Shown here: positions 1-9,001 of the stretch, piece by piece
Numbering within the stretch: position 1 is the first letter of the stretch
Layout of the letters: each line of letters opens with the position of its first letter
The notes under the pieces: model-generated
What the model was told of the DNA's origin: nothing
Database searches by the model: none
Seen by the model: the letters and a program-made list of their open reading frames with translations, nothing else
Origin: Owenweeksia sp965214115
GTDB lineage: Bacteria > Bacteroidota > Bacteroidia > Flavobacteriales > Schleiferiaceae
Direction of reading: 5' to 3'
Assembly (NCBI GenBank): GCA_965214115.1
Contig: CBDCAU010000007.1
Span: 124,001 to 188,000, forward strand
DNA length: 64,000 nucleotides
Made by a program: the position numbers and the translations under genes

Positions 1-2
1 CC

Positions 3-341
3 ATTACTGTGAAAGAGTTTGCGCGTTGTCAATATTGTGATGATGACAACCGAAGAGGCATCGGTTTTGACAAACCGCAACTGGAAGGTGCAGGCCCGAC
101 TTGCGGTTGCGTTTCGCCGCGCAGTTTTGGCCACACGGGTTTTACGGGCACCATCGCCTGGGCCGACCCGGTAGAAGATATCGTGTATGTTTTTCTTTCA
201 AATCGCGTGCATCCCGATGCCGAGAACCGAAAACTTTTGTCGCTTTCCACGCGCACAAGAATCCAAAAAGTAATCTATAATTCAATTCAAAATGACGGTG
301 AAACAGTTCGCACTAATCTTATTGGCGATTTGCAGCCTTAA
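3..341 (+). CDS. C-terminal part of a class C beta-lactamase-like serine hydrolase (5' truncated)
   Basis: Only the last ~113 residues lie in the window; the frame is open to the left edge. The motif SFGHTGFTGT followed by WADP and VFLSNRVHP is the C-terminal signature of beta-lactamase-family serine hydrolases. In Bacteroidota this domain often sits at the end of a GH3 glycosidase-hydrolase fusion, but the upstream part is not visible, so the fusion is only a possibility. The SxxK nucleophile region is outside the window. The frame runs 50 bases into the next gene, an unusually long overlap. The last ~17 residues after YNSIQ do not look like family sequence and could reflect drift of the stop codon. 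Confidence 0.75.
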   Translation: MTVKEFARCQYCDDDNRRGIGFDKPQLEGAGPTCGCVSPRSFGHTGFTGTIAWADPVEDIVYVFLSNRVHPDAENRKLLSLSTRTRIQKVIYNSIQNDGETVRTNLIGDLQP

Positions 342-936
342 ATCTTTTGCCCAAGAATCAGAAGAAAAACTGGAAGGAACGGTGATAGAATATCACAAAG
401 ATGGTATGATAAAATCCGTGATTGAGTATCAAAAAAATAAGAAAAACGGATTGTCATTGCGAATCAGTGATAATGGTTACATTGTTTTGGAGGAATTTTA
501 TAAGAATGGAATAAAGGATGGAAAGCATAAGAAGTATCGAAATTATGGCAAATTATCTGAGGAAGGAAATTATGTGGAGGGTAAAGTTGATGGCGAATAT
601 TTAAAGTATTATGACAATGGCAAAAAACAGGAACAAGCCAATTATAAAAATGGCATAAAAGACGGACGCACTATTTGGTATTTTAAGAATGGGAATGCCG
701 TAACGGAATACAATTATATCAATGGAAATTTAGAGGGCGAGGCGCGTACTTTTTATCAGGAAGGCGGCATCAAAACCATCTTTTATTATGTAAACAATCA
801 GCGGGACGGCGACTTCAAAGAGTTTTATGCAGATGGAAAAATAAAGACGGAAGGAAAGTATAAAAAGGGTGAAAAATCGGGGAAGTGGATTTATTATAAA
901 GAAGATGGCTCGGTGGAAAATACGGAGAAATTTTGA
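292..936 (+). CDS. secreted YwqK/MORN-type repeat protein
   Basis: 214 residues. An N-terminal signal peptide (KQFALILLAICSLKSFAQ, cut after SFA) is followed by about eight repeats of ~23 residues of the type YxNGxxxGxxxxYxxNGKLxxxGxY, as in MORN_2 or YwqK-family proteins. Such proteins form open beta-repeat rods; no enzymatic activity is known. The protein is probably periplasmic or exported. YwqK is called an antitoxin in Bacillus, but nothing here supports a toxin-antitoxin role, because no toxin neighbour is seen. The start overlaps the upstream hydrolase by 50 bases. It was chosen because it gives a complete signal peptide. Confidence 0.8.
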   Translation: MTVKQFALILLAICSLKSFAQESEEKLEGTVIEYHKDGMIKSVIEYQKNKKNGLSLRISDNGYIVLEEFYKNGIKDGKHKKYRNYGKLSEEGNYVEGKVDGEYLKYYDNGKKQEQANYKNGIKDGRTIWYFKNGNAVTEYNYINGNLEGEARTFYQEGGIKTIFYYVNNQRDGDFKEFYADGKIKTEGKYKKGEKSGKWIYYKEDGSVENTEKF

Positions 937-960
937 GCTAAACCCTTCTAAACCAAATCA

Positions 961-2085
961 ATGAATATTGGAATTGTATGTTATCCTACCTTCGGCGGCT
1001 CGGGCGTTTTGGCCACCGAGCTGGGAAAATATTTGGCGAAGACTGGTCACAAAGTTCATTTCATCACCTACAGCCAGCCGGTGCGTTTGGATATTTTGGA
1101 CGAGAATGTTTATTACCACGAAGTCAATGTTCAAGATTATCCCCTTTTCCAATACCAGCCATACGAACTGGCGCTCAGCAGTAGGATGGTGAACGTGGCG
1201 CTGCACCACAAGCTTGATTTATTGCACGTCCATTACGCGATTCCCCACGCCTACGCCGCTTATATGGCAAAGCAAATTTTAAGGGAAAAAGGCATAAATA
1301 TTCCCGTGATTACCACCCTCCACGGTACGGATATTACGCTGGTGGGGAAAAATCCCAGTTATAAAGAAGCCGTTACTTTCAGCATTAACAACTCGGATAT
1401 TGTGACATCCGTTTCAGAAAGTTTACGAAGCGATACGATTCAACTTTTTGATATAAAAAAAGACATAAAAGTCATCCACAATTTTGTGGATTTAAGTTTA
1501 TACAAATCCGATAAAAATTGTCCGTCCAGTTTTGCCGGAAAAGGTGAAAAAATTATCACGCACGTTTCCAATTTGCGCCGTGTAAAACGCGTCATTGATG
1601 TCATTGAAATTTTTGATAAAATTCAACAAAGAGTGGATGCCATTTTATTGATGATTGGTGAAGGTCCCGAAAAGGAAAGAGCGCGGCAGCGGGCGGAGGA
1701 ATTGGGGATTGCCGACAGGGTGAAATTTTTGGGAAAAACGAACGAAGTGGAGCGCGTCCTTTGTATGAGCGATTTGTTTCTGTTGCCTTCGGAAAAAGAA
1801 AGTTTTGGGTTGGCCGCTTTGGAAGCAATGGCGGCGGGGATACCCGTAATTTCTTCGAACACAGGTGGTTTGCCCGAAGTAAATATTGATGGCAAGACGG
1901 GATTTACCGCCGAAGTGGGCGATGTGAAAACGATGGCGGAGCGTGGCATTTTTATCTTGGAATCGGAGGCGGTGCTCGCGAAATTCAGCCAAGCCGCACG
2001 GGCGCAGGCCGAGCGCTTTTCTTTGGAAAAGATAGGACCTGAGTATGTACGAATTTATCAAAACTCATTGCAGAAAATAAGTTGA
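961..2085 (+). CDS. bshA: N-acetyl-alpha-D-glucosaminyl L-malate synthase BshA
   Basis: 374 residues, the usual family length. It is a GT4 glycosyltransferase that joins GlcNAc from UDP-GlcNAc to L-malate, the first step of bacillithiol synthesis in the cytosol. The N-terminus (IGIVCYPTFGGSGVLATELG) and the block LHVHYAIPHAYAAYMAK are characteristic of BshA rather than of general GT4 enzymes. HGTDITLVG follows near residue 120. The nucleotide-sugar motif (PSEKESFGLAALEAMAAG, E-x7-E type) lies near 280-297. No bshB or bshC is in the window. The stop overlaps the start of the next gene by one base, so the two are probably cotranscribed. Confidence 0.95.
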   Translation: MNIGIVCYPTFGGSGVLATELGKYLAKTGHKVHFITYSQPVRLDILDENVYYHEVNVQDYPLFQYQPYELALSSRMVNVALHHKLDLLHVHYAIPHAYAAYMAKQILREKGINIPVITTLHGTDITLVGKNPSYKEAVTFSINNSDIVTSVSESLRSDTIQLFDIKKDIKVIHNFVDLSLYKSDKNCPSSFAGKGEKIITHVSNLRRVKRVIDVIEIFDKIQQRVDAILLMIGEGPEKERARQRAEELGIADRVKFLGKTNEVERVLCMSDLFLLPSEKESFGLAALEAMAAGIPVISSNTGGLPEVNIDGKTGFTAEVGDVKTMAERGIFILESEAVLAKFSQAARAQAERFSLEKIGPEYVRIYQNSLQKIS

Positions 2086-2801
2086 TGAGGAAGATTTTTA
2101 TTTGCGGTTTTTTAACCTCTATGGTTCTTATTATTGCAAGTTGTACTGGCACAAAAAAGATGAATAGAAATGTAAATGATTATTATCAAGAAGATAGCTC
2201 AATTGTTTACCCTGATAATGATTGGTATTCGATTCAATTTTATCCCTCTGATTCTTTTACTGAAAATGCCCGGATAACAAAGCTGAAAAAGCGATTTATC
2301 CCAGCTATTGTTTATTGGAATTGGAACAGTACGCTGGGGGTAGAGCAGAATCCTGCACATTTGGAAAATGAGTTGCGGCAGGCTTTTCAGCGATTTACCG
2401 ATTCGGTGGGGATGAAGGAAAAGATTGGCAATCGCCACCTTTCCATTGAAGTGGACAGCTTGGAAGAGCGTTCTTTTTACACCGATGAGGGATATGTTAT
2501 TTTTTTGCTTTTTGCCTATAGTATGGTGTATGGGGAATATGTAATTCCTGAACAAACTGGTTATACTTTTTCCTATCAAATATCGAATGAAAAAGGTGAA
2601 AATATCAGTAGGAAAAAGTATTATTCTAACCGAGCCGAACCGTTGCGAAATTCTTTTCTAACCACCCGTAATTTTATATTTAAATATCTGAATGAAAGGA
2701 AGCGGATTAGAGAAGAAATTTATTACGAATTTTTTACAGAAATTGTTAACGAAAAACTGGAATTAGATTTTTATAAACCTAAACCGAGAACGCTAAATTG
2801 A
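2085..2801 (+). CDS. hypothetical lipoprotein
   Basis: 238 residues. The ATG at 2085 overlaps the bshA stop by one base; a TTG one codon upstream is also possible. The N-terminus is basic, then hydrophobic, and ends in the lipobox LIIASC near residue 20, so the mature protein is predicted to be a lipid-anchored envelope protein. The remainder is mixed alpha/beta, rich in Tyr and charged residues. I recognise no family motif. Coupling to bshA suggests cotranscription but tells nothing about function. Confidence 0.7.
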   Translation: MRKIFICGFLTSMVLIIASCTGTKKMNRNVNDYYQEDSSIVYPDNDWYSIQFYPSDSFTENARITKLKKRFIPAIVYWNWNSTLGVEQNPAHLENELRQAFQRFTDSVGMKEKIGNRHLSIEVDSLEERSFYTDEGYVIFLLFAYSMVYGEYVIPEQTGYTFSYQISNEKGENISRKKYYSNRAEPLRNSFLTTRNFIFKYLNERKRIREEIYYEFFTEIVNEKLELDFYKPKPRTLN

Positions 2802-2885
2802 TGATTTGAAAAAGAGTTTTGCGAAGGTTGATTTTCAAATCCTTTTAATTTAGCCACTTGTAAATTTTTAAAACTATAGGAAAAG

Positions 2886-4076
2886 ATGAAAAAGTTTTTT
2901 TTGACCGCCACTTTAGCTGGGTTGTTTGGCGTTTTCGCCGCCGCTCAAGTTGATTTAATCGACCAAGTGAAAGACAACGGTTTTGAGGGAGCTGAGCAAG
3001 GTTTTGATTTTGAGGCACTTGTAGATTTGGAATGTACGCCCGTGAAAAACCAAGGTCGCAGCGGCACTTGCTGGAGCTATGCCACCACCTCTTTTTTGGA
3101 GTCGGATATGATTCGCCGCGGGATGGAGCCGGTGGATTTGTCGGAAATGTTCACGGTGCGCCAAGTCTATTTGGACAAGGCCGAAAAATATGTCAGATTA
3201 CACGGCCATTTGAATTTTGCGCAAGGCGGCGCGCTGCCCGACGTACTTTATGTGATTGAAAAATACGGGGCGGTTCCGCAAGAAGTCTATGAAGGTTTGG
3301 ATTACGGCACGGAATCCAACAACCATTCGGAGTTGGAAAATATCCTGAAAGCGCAGCTCGACCAAGTGATTAAAAATCCCAACAAAAAGCTGACGCCCGC
3401 GTGGCGCAAGGCTTTTGTTGCCACTTTGGATGCCTATTTGGGCGAGTACCCCGAAAGTTTTGAATGGGAAGGAAAAACCTACACGCCACGCACTTTTGCG
3501 GATAACTATCTGAAAATCAATGCGGATGATTTCGTACAAATCACCTCGTGGACGCATCAGCCGATGTACGAGGAAGTGATGATTCAGGTGCCGGACAATT
3601 GGGCGTGGGGCACGTCTTATAATGTGTCTCTGGACGAAATGCAAAATGTGGTGGATGCCAGCCTCAAAAACGGCTACTCCGTAAGTTGGGCCACCGATGT
3701 CAGCGAGAAAGGATTTTCCATCAAAAACGGGATGGCGATTGTGCCGGCGCAAGATTACGACGATATGGAAAAAGAGGAGCGTGAAAAAATGTTCGATGGT
3801 CCGCAACTCGAAATGACTGTCAGTCAGGAAGTTCGGCAAAGTGCTTACGACAGTTATTCCACCACCGACGACCACGGTATGCAAATTACCGGTAAGGTGA
3901 AAGATCAAATCGGCAACGAATATTACATCGTGAAAAACAGTTGGGGCGAAATTGAAAACGAAATGCGCTCCGGATATTTATACGTTTCCCAACCGTTTTT
4001 TCGGTATAAAACTATTTCGGTTTTGGTTCATAAAGACGTCGTGCCAAAGGATTTGCGGAAGCGCTTGGATATTTGA
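2886..4076 (+). CDS. secreted C1-family cysteine peptidase (bleomycin hydrolase/aminopeptidase C type)
   Basis: 396 residues with a signal peptide (KKFFLTATLAGLFGVFAAAQ). The papain-like catalytic set is complete: Gln in VKNQGRSG, Cys62 in SGTCWSYA, His near 330 in DDHGMQITG and Asn near 351 in VKNSWG. The separation of Cys from His by ~268 residues, with a long insert, is typical of the PepC/bleomycin hydrolase branch. Cytosolic PepC enzymes lack signal peptides, so this Bacteroidota version probably works in the periplasm or outside the cell. It is a single gene with an 84-base leader. Confidence 0.9.
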   Translation: MKKFFLTATLAGLFGVFAAAQVDLIDQVKDNGFEGAEQGFDFEALVDLECTPVKNQGRSGTCWSYATTSFLESDMIRRGMEPVDLSEMFTVRQVYLDKAEKYVRLHGHLNFAQGGALPDVLYVIEKYGAVPQEVYEGLDYGTESNNHSELENILKAQLDQVIKNPNKKLTPAWRKAFVATLDAYLGEYPESFEWEGKTYTPRTFADNYLKINADDFVQITSWTHQPMYEEVMIQVPDNWAWGTSYNVSLDEMQNVVDASLKNGYSVSWATDVSEKGFSIKNGMAIVPAQDYDDMEKEEREKMFDGPQLEMTVSQEVRQSAYDSYSTTDDHGMQITGKVKDQIGNEYYIVKNSWGEIENEMRSGYLYVSQPFFRYKTISVLVHKDVVPKDLRKRLDI

Positions 4077-4145
4077 CTTTGCTATGGGCGCTGTTCCAAG
4101 TTTTGGTATCCGTGCCTTTCAGGCTCTGACCGGTCGGTGGCGGTT

Positions 4146-4994
4146 TTATTTTTTAGATAGAAATTGCAAATTCCTCAAGATCAATTTCTCGGTTTCTTCC
4201 GGCAAAAAATCCTTTTCCCACGGGTGGCTGCGTTCGTAAGTGTGCCCCGCGTTTTCAATGATTAAAGTCTTAGCGGCGGGCTGCCATTCCTTCAAATCGT
4301 AAGCATTTTTGATAAAAACGGCATCGTCCGAATCGCCGTTGCAAATCTGCCAAGGAATGGAAATTTCCCGCGCCGCAGCTTCCACGTCCAGCTCTTTTTT
4401 ATGATTTTGAAACTCTTCAAAAAGTTGGTAACCAATCGGCATATTTTGCCCCGTCCTTTTATTGGGGACGAACATTGTCCCCTCGGTTTTCCAGCGTTCC
4501 AGCCGTTCCGTTTTCCAGTTTCGCCAAGGGGTTTTCGCGTTGGAAGGGGCGGACCAAGTGATCAATTTTGCCAAACGTTTTTCCTTGGCGGCAAATAAAA
4601 TCGCATCCGCGCCGCCGCGCGAATGTCCAATTAAGGATACTTCTGAAACATAAAAAGTCAGGTTTTCTTTTTCAAAAACAAAATCAAATACGGATTTCAA
4701 GTCTTGCTGTCGGATACGGTAATTATCCCGTTTGTAGGAATCTAATTCCACGAATTCGGTAGGATTTTCAGGAGAAGTTCCATTGTGCGAAAAATTGAAT
4801 TTTAGAAATGCAAAACCGGCTTTCACAAATTTGCGCGCCACCAGATCCATCCCACCCCAATCTTTAAAACCGTTGATGCCGTGCGCGTAAATCACTAATG
4901 GAATGGATCCCGATGATTTTGGAAAATGGACGTCCGCCGCCATCGGCTTGTCGTTTTGGCCTTTTAAGGTGAAGTTTTTATTAGAAATTTCCAT
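4146..4994 (-). CDS. alpha/beta hydrolase (dienelactone-hydrolase/S9-like)
   Basis: 282 residues, no signal peptide, so cytosolic. The fold motifs are IYAHGINGFKDWGG (oxyanion region, ~35-48), the nucleophile elbow GHSRGG near 124, an acidic residue in GDSDDAVF and the catalytic His in ENAGHTY near 252. Substrate unknown. The protein is the size of peptidase-S15/S9-like and dienelactone-hydrolase-like enzymes in Bacteroidota. It converges with the C1 peptidase gene (69-base gap) and diverges from the DUF1499 gene. Confidence 0.85.
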   Translation of the reverse strand: MEISNKNFTLKGQNDKPMAADVHFPKSSGSIPLVIYAHGINGFKDWGGMDLVARKFVKAGFAFLKFNFSHNGTSPENPTEFVELDSYKRDNYRIRQQDLKSVFDFVFEKENLTFYVSEVSLIGHSRGGADAILFAAKEKRLAKLITWSAPSNAKTPWRNWKTERLERWKTEGTMFVPNKRTGQNMPIGYQLFEEFQNHKKELDVEAAAREISIPWQICNGDSDDAVFIKNAYDLKEWQPAAKTLIIENAGHTYERSHPWEKDFLPEETEKLILRNLQFLSKK

Positions 4995-5060
4995 ACTTAA
5001 ATTTAATATTTGAATGAATTGAATGTCAAGAAATTATGACAAGTTTTAAAATTTTTGCAA

Positions 5061-5068
5061 TATATTTG
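5061..5068 (+). promoter_or_regulatory. candidate Bacteroidota -7 box upstream of the DUF1499 gene
   Basis: TATATTTG matches the Bacteroidota -7 consensus TAnnTTTG exactly and lies 29 bases before the ATG at 5098. No convincing TTTG box lies 19 bases further upstream, so only half of the promoter is supported. Confidence 0.3.
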
Positions 5069-5097
5069 GGCCTGTTTTTACTCTAAAACTTCGGATT

Positions 5098-5463
5098 ATG
5101 TTACAAAAATGTTCGCCCACCCCGAATTGTTTATCATCGATGTTTCCCGAAGATTCGGAGCATTACCGCCAGCCTTGGCCGTTTTCCAATCCACGCGAAA
5201 CTGTTTTGGAAAAGTTGAAAAACGTGGTGGAAAAGTACGGCGACGCCGCCATCCAAGAGGAAAAGAACAACTATGTGGCCGCCGAATTCCGCATTATGGG
5301 TTTTACGGACGATGCTGAATTTTACATTCCCGAAGAAGAAAATCTGCTGCATTTCCGCAGTGCCTCGCGCAACGGTACTTGGGATTTGGGCGTGAATGGC
5401 CGCCGCCTCCGCAAGATAAAAACGATGCTGGCGATGGAAGGCGTGGAATTTACAAAAGGCTGA
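5098..5463 (+). CDS. DUF1499 family protein
   Basis: 121 residues, no signal peptide. The N-terminal PNCLSS followed by DSEHYRQPWPF, the central FRIMGFTDDAEFYI and the C-terminal FRSASRNGTWDLGVNGRRL are the conserved blocks of DUF1499 (PF07386). The function of the family is unknown. The gene reads toward the histidine kinase gene, and the two coding regions overlap tail to tail by 14 bases. Confidence 0.85.
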   Translation: MLQKCSPTPNCLSSMFPEDSEHYRQPWPFSNPRETVLEKLKNVVEKYGDAAIQEEKNNYVAAEFRIMGFTDDAEFYIPEEENLLHFRSASRNGTWDLGVNGRRLRKIKTMLAMEGVEFTKG

Positions 5464-7531
5464 GTGTCTGTAGCTTATTTCGGAATATCGGGCTTTTTTC
5501 CCCCTTTTGAAAAACGAGCGTAAAGGTGCTGCCCTTGCCTTGCTCGCTTTCTATTTTCAGTTCCCCGTTTTGATTTTTCATAAAATCGCGCACGATTAAA
5601 AGTCCCAGTCCCGTGCCTTTTTCGTTCATCGTGCCGCTGGTGGAAAAGTTTTCAGTGGCATCTTTTAAGTTCTGCAATTGTTCCGCCGTCATTCCCACCC
5701 CAGAATCTTGAACGCAAATCCAAACTTGGTTTTTGACTTCCTTTGTTTTTACTAAAATTTCGCCCCCTTTTTGCGAGAATTTGATGGCATTGTTCACCAA
5801 GTTTTGAAGGCAGATATCCAATTGGTTCATATCCGCTTTGATTTTCAAAAAATCAGGAACCTGAATTTTTAGTGTAAGAGATTTCTGTGTCAAACTGGGT
5901 TTTACCAAACTTTCCATTTGCCAAATTTGTGGCAGCAAATGCACATTTACCAATTGGGTTTGGATACCCCTTAATTGTTTTTTACTCCACAGCAACAGGT
6001 TTTCCAACGCGTTGCTGGAATTGTTCACCGTTTCGCGGAGTCGCGCTAAAAGTTCGCGGCGGTCTTCGGCGGGTAGGTCGTCCATTTCCAACAGTTGCAA
6101 GGCGGATTTCACTTGGTTGAACGGCTGTTTCAAATCGTGCGAAAGCACTGATATCACCTTGTTTTTGTTTTTGTCCAGCCGTTCCAGTTCGCGGTTTTTT
6201 TCCACCAGTTCTTTTCGCTGTTCTTGCAATTCAGCCTCCCGTTCTGAGAGGTTTTCCGCTTGCTTTTGAAGTTCTGTTTTATTCAATTGCGGAATTTCCA
6301 GTGCCCTTGTTTGCGCTCTTTCCTTTTTTGAATAATAAAGAAATCCCAGCGTGAGGCAGGCCGCGAAAAGCAACAAACAGGCGATGCCCAAGAAAGTGTG
6401 AGTTTTGAAATTTTGCGCTAAAAATGAATTTGGTTTCGGCTCGCTCGCGGCTATTCCACCTTTTGAATTTCGTGATTCACGAAGCAGCGCGTCGATGTTT
6501 TTTTGCAAGATGTTTTCGTTCCAGCGGTTGAATTCGCGCTGGTGTTCCAAAGATTTCGCAGTATCGCCCAAAAGAAGGTAAAGGTGGGCAAGTTGCTGGG
6601 AATTAGAACGTTGTAAAAATAATTTTCCTCCGTTCAAACGGTTTATTGCGATGCGCGTGCTTTCTGCTGTTCGCAGCGCCGCTTGGTTGCTATCGTTGGC
6701 CGCCAGCATTTCGGAAAGTTGGATTTGCGCCGCAATTTTTGCCTGCGGATGGTAGCTACTGTCGGCGGCGGCCACGGCTTGGCGCGCCAGCTTCAACGCT
6801 TTTACCGGCTGGTTTTGCGCTTTTCGAATTTGTGCCAAACCTTGTAAAGACTCGGCTTGCCCACTCAAATTGGCGGTGGCAAAATGCAACGCCAACGCCC
6901 GTTTCAAGCGTTTTTCGGCCGAACCGAAATTGCCTTCTTTCCCGTCTAATTCTGCCAATACATTCAGAACCAACCCAGCCAAGTGAGGTAATTTTTCATC
7001 TTTAGAAACGCGTAATGCCTCAGTCGCTTCGCGTCGCGCCGCATCAAATTCTCCATTAATAAAATGGGCTTTTGCCAAATAATAATCGGCCCATCCTTGG
7101 ATAGCCGCATCTTGGGGTGCGATGGCGCGCGCTTTGGTAAAGTGTGCCATCGCCGTGATGGTTTCGGCCTCGGCCAAATATATCTTGCCCGCGCCCAAAA
7201 TGGATTGGGTCAATAAGTTTTCGTTTTCTAAGTCATTGAAAACCAACTGTGCAGAAGCGAAATATCCCAAAGCCTCGACCAAGCGTCCCAATTGAAACGC
7301 CGCATCGCCGGAGCTTAGCAACGCGAGGCCGTAACGCAGGCTGTCATTGGATCGCAAGGCTCGCTCGCCGGCGATTTTGGCTTCCGTCAAGTTTTTTTCG
7401 GGGGGGCCCAATCGAGGCCACCCATCCAAAAACCAAAACGGATAGGAAGGGGACGGGACAGACTGGGCGCAGGAAAAACCCCAGGCCAAGAACGTTAAAA
7501 TCCGAAAAACGTTAGAAAAAGCAGCGTGCAT
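5450..7531 (-). CDS. TPR-containing sensor histidine kinase
   Basis: 693 residues from the chosen ATG at 7531, which gives a proper signal peptide (MHAAFSNVFRILTFLAWGFS); the frame is open 25 codons further. A periplasmic region of tetratricopeptide-like repeats (~40-340) precedes one membrane helix (~377-398), a coiled coil (~405-455) and the kinase core: H-box SHDLKQPFN (~464), N-box NLVNNAIKFS (~575), DSGVGMT and GTGLGL (~637). No receiver domain and no response regulator lie next to it, so it is an orphan kinase. Ligand and output are unknown. The 3' end overlaps the DUF1499 gene. Confidence 0.88.
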   Translation of the reverse strand: MHAAFSNVFRILTFLAWGFSCAQSVPSPSYPFWFLDGWPRLGPPEKNLTEAKIAGERALRSNDSLRYGLALLSSGDAAFQLGRLVEALGYFASAQLVFNDLENENLLTQSILGAGKIYLAEAETITAMAHFTKARAIAPQDAAIQGWADYYLAKAHFINGEFDAARREATEALRVSKDEKLPHLAGLVLNVLAELDGKEGNFGSAEKRLKRALALHFATANLSGQAESLQGLAQIRKAQNQPVKALKLARQAVAAADSSYHPQAKIAAQIQLSEMLAANDSNQAALRTAESTRIAINRLNGGKLFLQRSNSQQLAHLYLLLGDTAKSLEHQREFNRWNENILQKNIDALLRESRNSKGGIAASEPKPNSFLAQNFKTHTFLGIACLLLFAACLTLGFLYYSKKERAQTRALEIPQLNKTELQKQAENLSEREAELQEQRKELVEKNRELERLDKNKNKVISVLSHDLKQPFNQVKSALQLLEMDDLPAEDRRELLARLRETVNNSSNALENLLLWSKKQLRGIQTQLVNVHLLPQIWQMESLVKPSLTQKSLTLKIQVPDFLKIKADMNQLDICLQNLVNNAIKFSQKGGEILVKTKEVKNQVWICVQDSGVGMTAEQLQNLKDATENFSTSGTMNEKGTGLGLLIVRDFMKNQNGELKIESEQGKGSTFTLVFQKGEKSPIFRNKLQTLSLL

Positions 7532-7617
7532 AGCAACGGACGAAAATAGGATACGGCTTGAGCGCGCTTGTAAGAATTTTGCCGTAGAGCGCACGATTTT
7601 CGACAAATGAAATACGG

Positions 7618-7875
7618 ATGAATTTTACTACAGAAATCAGGTGTCCTTCTTGTTATTGGAAACCGCCCGCCACTTCTCAATGGACGTGCCACAACTGTGG
7701 GGAGCAGTGGGATGCGTTTTCCACAATCGGGCGGTGTCCCAGTTGCGCGGAAACTTTGGAAGATCTGCACTGTCCTGAATGGCACGGCGGGTGCGGAAGT
7801 CTGTCGCCGCTTTTAGATTGGTACGATGGTTTGGACGACGGTTTGCGTGAAATCAATGTTGAAAAGATTTCATAA
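7618..7875 (+). CDS. small zinc-ribbon protein
   Basis: 85 residues. Three CxxC knuckles (CPSC at 9-12, CHNC at 24-27, CPSC at 40-43) plus further Cys/His residues in CPEWHGGCG indicate one or two zinc ribbons. The C-terminus is acidic (DWYDGLDDGLRE). No signal peptide. It is divergent from the kinase gene across 86 bases and overlaps the convergent AlbA_2 gene by six bases. Function unknown; such ribbons are structural or nucleic-acid binding. Confidence 0.75.
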   Translation: MNFTTEIRCPSCYWKPPATSQWTCHNCGEQWDAFSTIGRCPSCAETLEDLHCPEWHGGCGSLSPLLDWYDGLDDGLREINVEKIS

Positions 7876-8625
7876 AAGGTGAAAACGTATTCCATTTTCG
7901 CTTGCCTTCCAACCGATAATTTCCCATCTCAGGAAAACCTCCAAAATCCGCTCGGCACGGTGGATGGGTAGTTTCGAAATCCGCGCAAATTTGCTGAGTG
8001 AAATGTCCGAATTTTCCTCCAAAAAATGCAAGAGAAATTTTTCTTCTTCGCGATACGCCACCCAATTTTCTTTCTTTGGCAAGTGGCGGTTTTTAAGATA
8101 ATGGAGCAACACGCGGTTGGCCGCAAAATTTTCATCGGCCTGCCGTACGAACGCCCGCCAGCGACCATCTTCTTCCAAAGCCTGAATCGTAGTGCCCGCT
8201 TGATTTTCCACCGAAATTTCCAATACCAAATCACGCGCCTCAAAAGCAAAAACCCGTGCGGAAAATTCGGCTTTTGGGCGGCAATAGCGCTCCGCCGCCC
8301 CTTCTATCATAAAAAATTCTTCTTCCGGATCGATGCCGGCGATGCGCCCGTTGTCTTTCACCCCGATGAGCAATCGCCCGCCCTCGGTGTTCGCGAAAGC
8401 GGAAAGCGTTTTGGCGATTTTTTGGGAACTGTCGATGCGAAATTTGAAATCCTGCGTTTGGTGCTCGCCCTGCCGGATGAGTTTCAAAAGTTCCTCATCG
8501 TCATATACCGTGTTCTCCAAATCGCGATTGTGCGCCCACTCTTGCTTTTCCACCTTTGGAATGATTTGGGCGCAAAAATAAAGGGGATTTTGGGGAAAAT
8601 TAACTGGCTTTTTGAAGGGATGCAC
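7870..8625 (-). CDS. AlbA_2 (Schlafen-like) putative DNA-binding protein
   Basis: 251 residues from the first ATG. The AlbA_2 domain is clear: QGEHQTQDFKFRI, SFANTEGG-type motif (AFANTEGGRLLIGVKDNG) and GIDPEEE. A C-terminal winged-helix-like part (ISLSKFARISKLPIHRAERIL) follows. The first ~35 residues look unlike the family, so the true start may be an internal TTG near 8520. The 5' end overlaps the upstream TPR-like gene by 26 bases. The family is linked to regulation and defence, but no function can be assigned here. Confidence 0.75.
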   Translation of the reverse strand: MHPFKKPVNFPQNPLYFCAQIIPKVEKQEWAHNRDLENTVYDDEELLKLIRQGEHQTQDFKFRIDSSQKIAKTLSAFANTEGGRLLIGVKDNGRIAGIDPEEEFFMIEGAAERYCRPKAEFSARVFAFEARDLVLEISVENQAGTTIQALEEDGRWRAFVRQADENFAANRVLLHYLKNRHLPKKENWVAYREEEKFLLHFLEENSDISLSKFARISKLPIHRAERILEVFLRWEIIGWKASENGIRFHLL

Positions 8626-8863
8626 TCAGGTTTTGGCAATCGCCATAGCAAAGGGTTGCTTTGTAGTGCTCGCCCAATTTATCGTAAAGAACCGCCAGTT
8701 TTTCCAATGTAATTAGTTGGTTTTTAAAATCTTGGCTCAATTTAAAATAATGAAAAGCCTTGTTTAGGTTATAGGCTGATTTCTCTAAATGGAAAGTTTC
8801 TTCCAACAAAGTGCCCAGTTCAAAATAAGATTCTCCCAGTTTTTGGTGCTGTAGTTCTTTCAT
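8600..8863 (-). CDS. small TPR-like helical protein
   Basis: 87 residues from the ATG at 8863 (the frame is open to 8950, but the extra 29 residues are basic and unlike the rest). Helix pairs of the form LGESYFELGTLLEE, AFHYFKLSQDFKNQ and LAVLYDKLGEHYKA match tetratricopeptide repeats, about two and a half copies. The protein is probably an adaptor. It overlaps the AlbA_2 gene by 26 bases, so the two may be translated together. A larger TPR ancestor that has lost its ends is equally possible. Confidence 0.55.
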   Translation of the reverse strand: MKELQHQKLGESYFELGTLLEETFHLEKSAYNLNKAFHYFKLSQDFKNQLITLEKLAVLYDKLGEHYKATLCYGDCQNLSASLQKAS

Positions 8864-9001
8864 ATCTAAATAGTGAGAAGTGATAGAAGGAAAAAATCCC
8901 CGCAGTCTCCTTAATGCAGAATTTTTGGGAGGTAACCTCGGCTTCTGCATAAGAAACCACCTGACCAGTTCAAAAGGCTCGCTTCTATATTTGATGTTAA
9001 A

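Noticed and set aside
7495..7785. 96-codon minus-strand frame opposite the zinc-ribbon gene
   Set aside because: It runs antisense to the zinc-ribbon gene and lacks a recognisable motif.
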